Below are positions 61,851 to 64,000 of a DNA stretch of 64,000 nucleotides, one piece after another. Both the position numbers and the translations under genes were made by a program. Every line of letters begins with the position of its first letter. Within the stretch, counting starts at the first letter, position 1. The notes beneath the pieces are model-generated. The model saw only the letters and a list, made by a program, of their open reading frames with translations. It made no database searches and was not told where the DNA came from. The stretch comes from Prorocentrum cordatum. Lineage: Eukaryota; Sar; Dinophyceae; Prorocentrales; Prorocentraceae. The stretch spans positions 25,001-89,000 of the forward strand of contig CAUYUJ010009580.1 of the NCBI GenBank assembly GCA_963575745.1, read 5' to 3'.

Positions 61851-62184
61851 ACTGGGTTCCTTGGAGAGTAACTGAATAGTCTTCGAAGGGTCGGGGCTGG
61901 TCTGGAGTCGCGGCTCCATGTTTAGCTCCCTGGGCTCCGCGACAAGCTCCCCGCAAGGCGGGGCTGATGGATAACACCCGCTGGCTCTGCTTGCAACATC
62001 GCCTTCTGAAACCAGACACGGAGCTCCCGCTTGATACCTCCTCCAAACGCCGCCGCCCCGAAGTGGGGGGTCCTACTGCCGCCCAAAAACTCAACGAATA
62101 GACACCAGATATGGAATCACTTGCGATGTTTTTGTTCAAGAGGTAAGTTTCTAAATTTGGGGCCTCTTTGGAAGGACCAAAAAC

Positions 62185-62465
62185 GCCCGCGCTGCAGCGG
62201 GAGCACGTTTTGGAACAACCAGAGGCGCAGAAATGAGGCCTGCGATGCAGTGGGAGCAACATTTTGAAGGACCGAAAAGAACCGGAGACCCAGAACACAC
62301 AGATGAAAACAAGGAAATGAGGCCAGCGCTGCAGCGGGAGCACGATTCGGAACGAGCGCAAACGCGGAGAAATGAGGCCAACGCTGCAGCGGGAGCACGA
62401 GTCGGAACTAGCGAAAGGACGAAAATAAGGCCAACGCTTCAGCGGGAGCAACGTTTTGAAAAAAC
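62185..62465. repeat. about 57-75-bp minisatellite, five units
   Basis: GCGCTGCAGCGGGAGCACG and close variants recur near 62191, 62243, 62325, 62379 and 62431, each followed by TTTTGGAAC or TCGGAAC and preceded by AATGAGGCC. No gene is recognised in 61.85-62.18 kb. Confidence 0.85.
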
Positions 62466-62579
62466 ACCGAAAACCCAGTTCCCAGGAACCCTACATGTTA
62501 GTAAAGTGTGCGGAGGCAGGCCTAAGATTTCCCAGACGTCATCAGGGCAGAGAGGAGAGTAGTATTCATAGTGTGTAAT

Positions 62580-62665
62580 TGTAGAGGGGGGAGGGGGGGG
62601 GGGGGGGGGAGGGATGGGAGAGAGGGAGGGCAGAGAAGAGGGGGAGGAAGGGAGGAGGGCGTCGG
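62580..62665. repeat. G-run tract
   Basis: GGGGGG and GAGGGAGG runs, G-quadruplex potential. Confidence 0.85.
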
Positions 62666-62829
62666 GATGGGAAGGTCGTCTCGCCACCGCCGCTGCACAC
62701 TCCGTGGCGAATCGGCCACCCGACGCCCCGCCGCCCCGCCCTAGGTGTCGCCGACAATTTCACAGTGACTCGGAGGCGGCCCCGGTGTCTGAATCTTGGG
62801 GCCCCCAGAAAATCGACCACGAGGGGAAG

Positions 62830-62833
62830 ACGA

Positions 62834-62864
<31 letters not shown>

Positions 62865-63072
62865 GAGGAGGAGGAGGAGGAGGAGGAGAGGAGGAGGCGG
62901 AGGAGGAGAGGAGGAGGAGAGCAGCAGAAGGAAGGAGAGGAGGAGGAGAGGGGAGGGGGGGAGGAGGAGGAGGAGGAGGAGGAGGAGGAGGAAGAAGAAG
63001 AAGAAGAAGAAGAAGAAGAGAAGGAGGAGTGAGGAGGAGGAGGCGGAGGAGGAGGAGGAGGAGGAGGACGAA
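62830..63072. repeat. (GGA)n/(GAA)n purine tract
   Basis: GGAGGAGGA with an AGAAGAAGA block near 62990-63020. Complementary tract at 63205-63590. Confidence 0.97.
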
Positions 63073-63074
63073 CC

Positions 63075-63160
63075 CCTCCCAGGGTCCCTGTGGTGCAACG
63101 TTTCCGCCCCGCATCCGTTTGTTGACGGTCCCACGGCCCGAAAACGGCCCCCAGAAGGCG
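63075..63160 (-). repeat. dispersed repeat A, inverted copy
   Basis: AACGTTTCCGCCCCGCATCC, GTTTGTTGACGGTCCCACGG and CCCGAAAACGGCCCCCAGAA are in reverse repeat A order. It lies between the complementary GGA and TCC tracts. Confidence 0.6.
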
Positions 63161-63204
63161 ACCGATACCAAAGCCTTTCTGAACCCAGAGCCTCGAACCT
63201 CCCT

Positions 63205-63592
63205 CTTCATCCTCCTCCTCCTCCTCCTCCTCCTCCTCCTCCACCTTCTCCTCCTCCTCCTCCTCCTCCTCCTCCTCCTCCTCCTCCTCCTCCTCCTCCT
63301 CCCTCCTCCTCCTCCTCCTCCTCCTCCTCCTCTCCCTCCTCCTCCCCCTCCTCCTCCCCTCCTGCTCCTCCTCCTCCTCCCTTCTCCTCCTCCTCCTCCT
63401 CCTCCGTCTCCTCCTCCTCCTTTTCCTCCTCCTCCCTCCTCCTCCTCCTCCTCCTCCTCCTCCTCCTCCTCCTCCTCCTCCTCCTCCTCCATCTCTCCTC
63501 CCCTCTCTCTCCCTCCTCCTCCTCCTCCTTCTCCTCCCCTTTCATCTCCTCCATATCCTCCTCCTCCTCCTCCTTCTCCTCCTCGTCTTCGC
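63205..63592. repeat. (TCC)n polypyrimidine tract
   Basis: CTCCTC for nearly 390 bp; can pair with 62830-63072 around a loop of about 130 nt. Confidence 0.97.
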
Positions 63593-63711
63593 TGCTCCTC
63601 GCTTCTCCTTTTTCCCGTCCTCGTGCTCCTTGCCCTCCTTGCTCCTCTTTGTCCCCGCCCTACTTTTCGCGTTCGGTAGCGAGTCATGGGGGCCTGGATA
63701 TCCTTTTTATT

Positions 63712-63848
63712 CCGCCTTTGGCGTCGATGAGCGTCGAATAGCGTTTGGGAGTCGACGAGATAGAAGCGCCGACTTAGCGTCGGCTAGCGTCAGCGACGAT
63801 TTAGCGTCGATTAGCGTCGATTTGGCGTCGACCAGCGTGGATCTGCAA
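63712..63848. repeat. TTAGCGTCGAT minisatellite
   Basis: About ten degenerate 11-15-bp units (TTAGCGTCGATTAGCGTCGA). The final 100 bp to 64000 are GC-rich (CGCGGCCGCGGGCC) with short palindromes and no gene visible. Confidence 0.85.
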
Positions 63849-64000
63849 GAGCCTGCAATAGTGGATTCCTCCGAGACCCTGTTTCTGCCAGGGCACCGCT
63901 CACTGCACGCCGCGCCGCGGCCGCCGCGGCCGCGGGCCGGCCGAAGGGCCGACCGCGAGCGCTTCAGCTCCGGCGGGCGGCCGCGGCGGGCTCCGCCGCG

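Overview
The window looks like nuclear DNA of a core dinoflagellate, or failing that another large-genome alga with similar retroelements. Four things point there: a GH7 family (cellobiohydrolase-like) sequence of the kind dinoflagellates carry; several decayed non-LTR retroelements with domain arrangements common in dinoflagellate genomes; TIR-bounded intron-like insertions; and an extreme load of micro- and minisatellites in GC-rich DNA. No prokaryotic operons, rRNA, tRNA, spliced-leader gene, telomere repeat or CRISPR array was recognised. The genus cannot be fixed by eye.

Layout. 1-3.3 kb: satellite blocks between inverted repeats. 3.4-6.1 kb: dispersed 'repeat A' copies and the 3' end of a retroelement (zinc knuckle, RNase H, C-terminal Cys cluster) on the minus strand. 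6.3-8.0 kb: a broken GH7 gene on the minus strand, split by a 161-bp TIR element. 8.0-10.0 kb: a 2-kb element with related TIRs, an apparent 8-bp target duplication and a 90-bp minisatellite core. 10-12 kb: satellites. 12.2-16.5 kb: two more retroelement remnants. 16.7-22.6 kb: microsatellites, hairpins, repeat A and a 157-bp foldback element. 23.2-30.9 kb: GC-rich minus-strand coding-like DNA, ending in an endonuclease-RT element whose RT box reads FVGD. 31-34 kb: minisatellites. 34.5-37.8 kb: an RT-RNase H element broken at its catalytic box. 38.2 kb: a 100-N gap. 38.3-49 kb: long (CAT)n, (CAA)n and (CCT)n arrays with dispersed repeats. 49-53 kb: a cluster of foldbacks, palindromes and duplicated segments. 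53-58 kb: minisatellites and three copies of a satellite module. 58-61 kb: a (AGT)n tract that flips to its complement (ACT)n. 61-64 kb: purine/pyrimidine satellites and GC-rich DNA.

No intact host gene is certain. The GH7 locus is the clearest host-type gene, but it needs at least five frame changes and has two in-frame stops, so it is a pseudogene or an error-containing assembly. The retroelements are all fragmentary. The most unusual theme is inverted repeats or TIRs enclosing satellite DNA, with one such TIR family also behaving like an introner.
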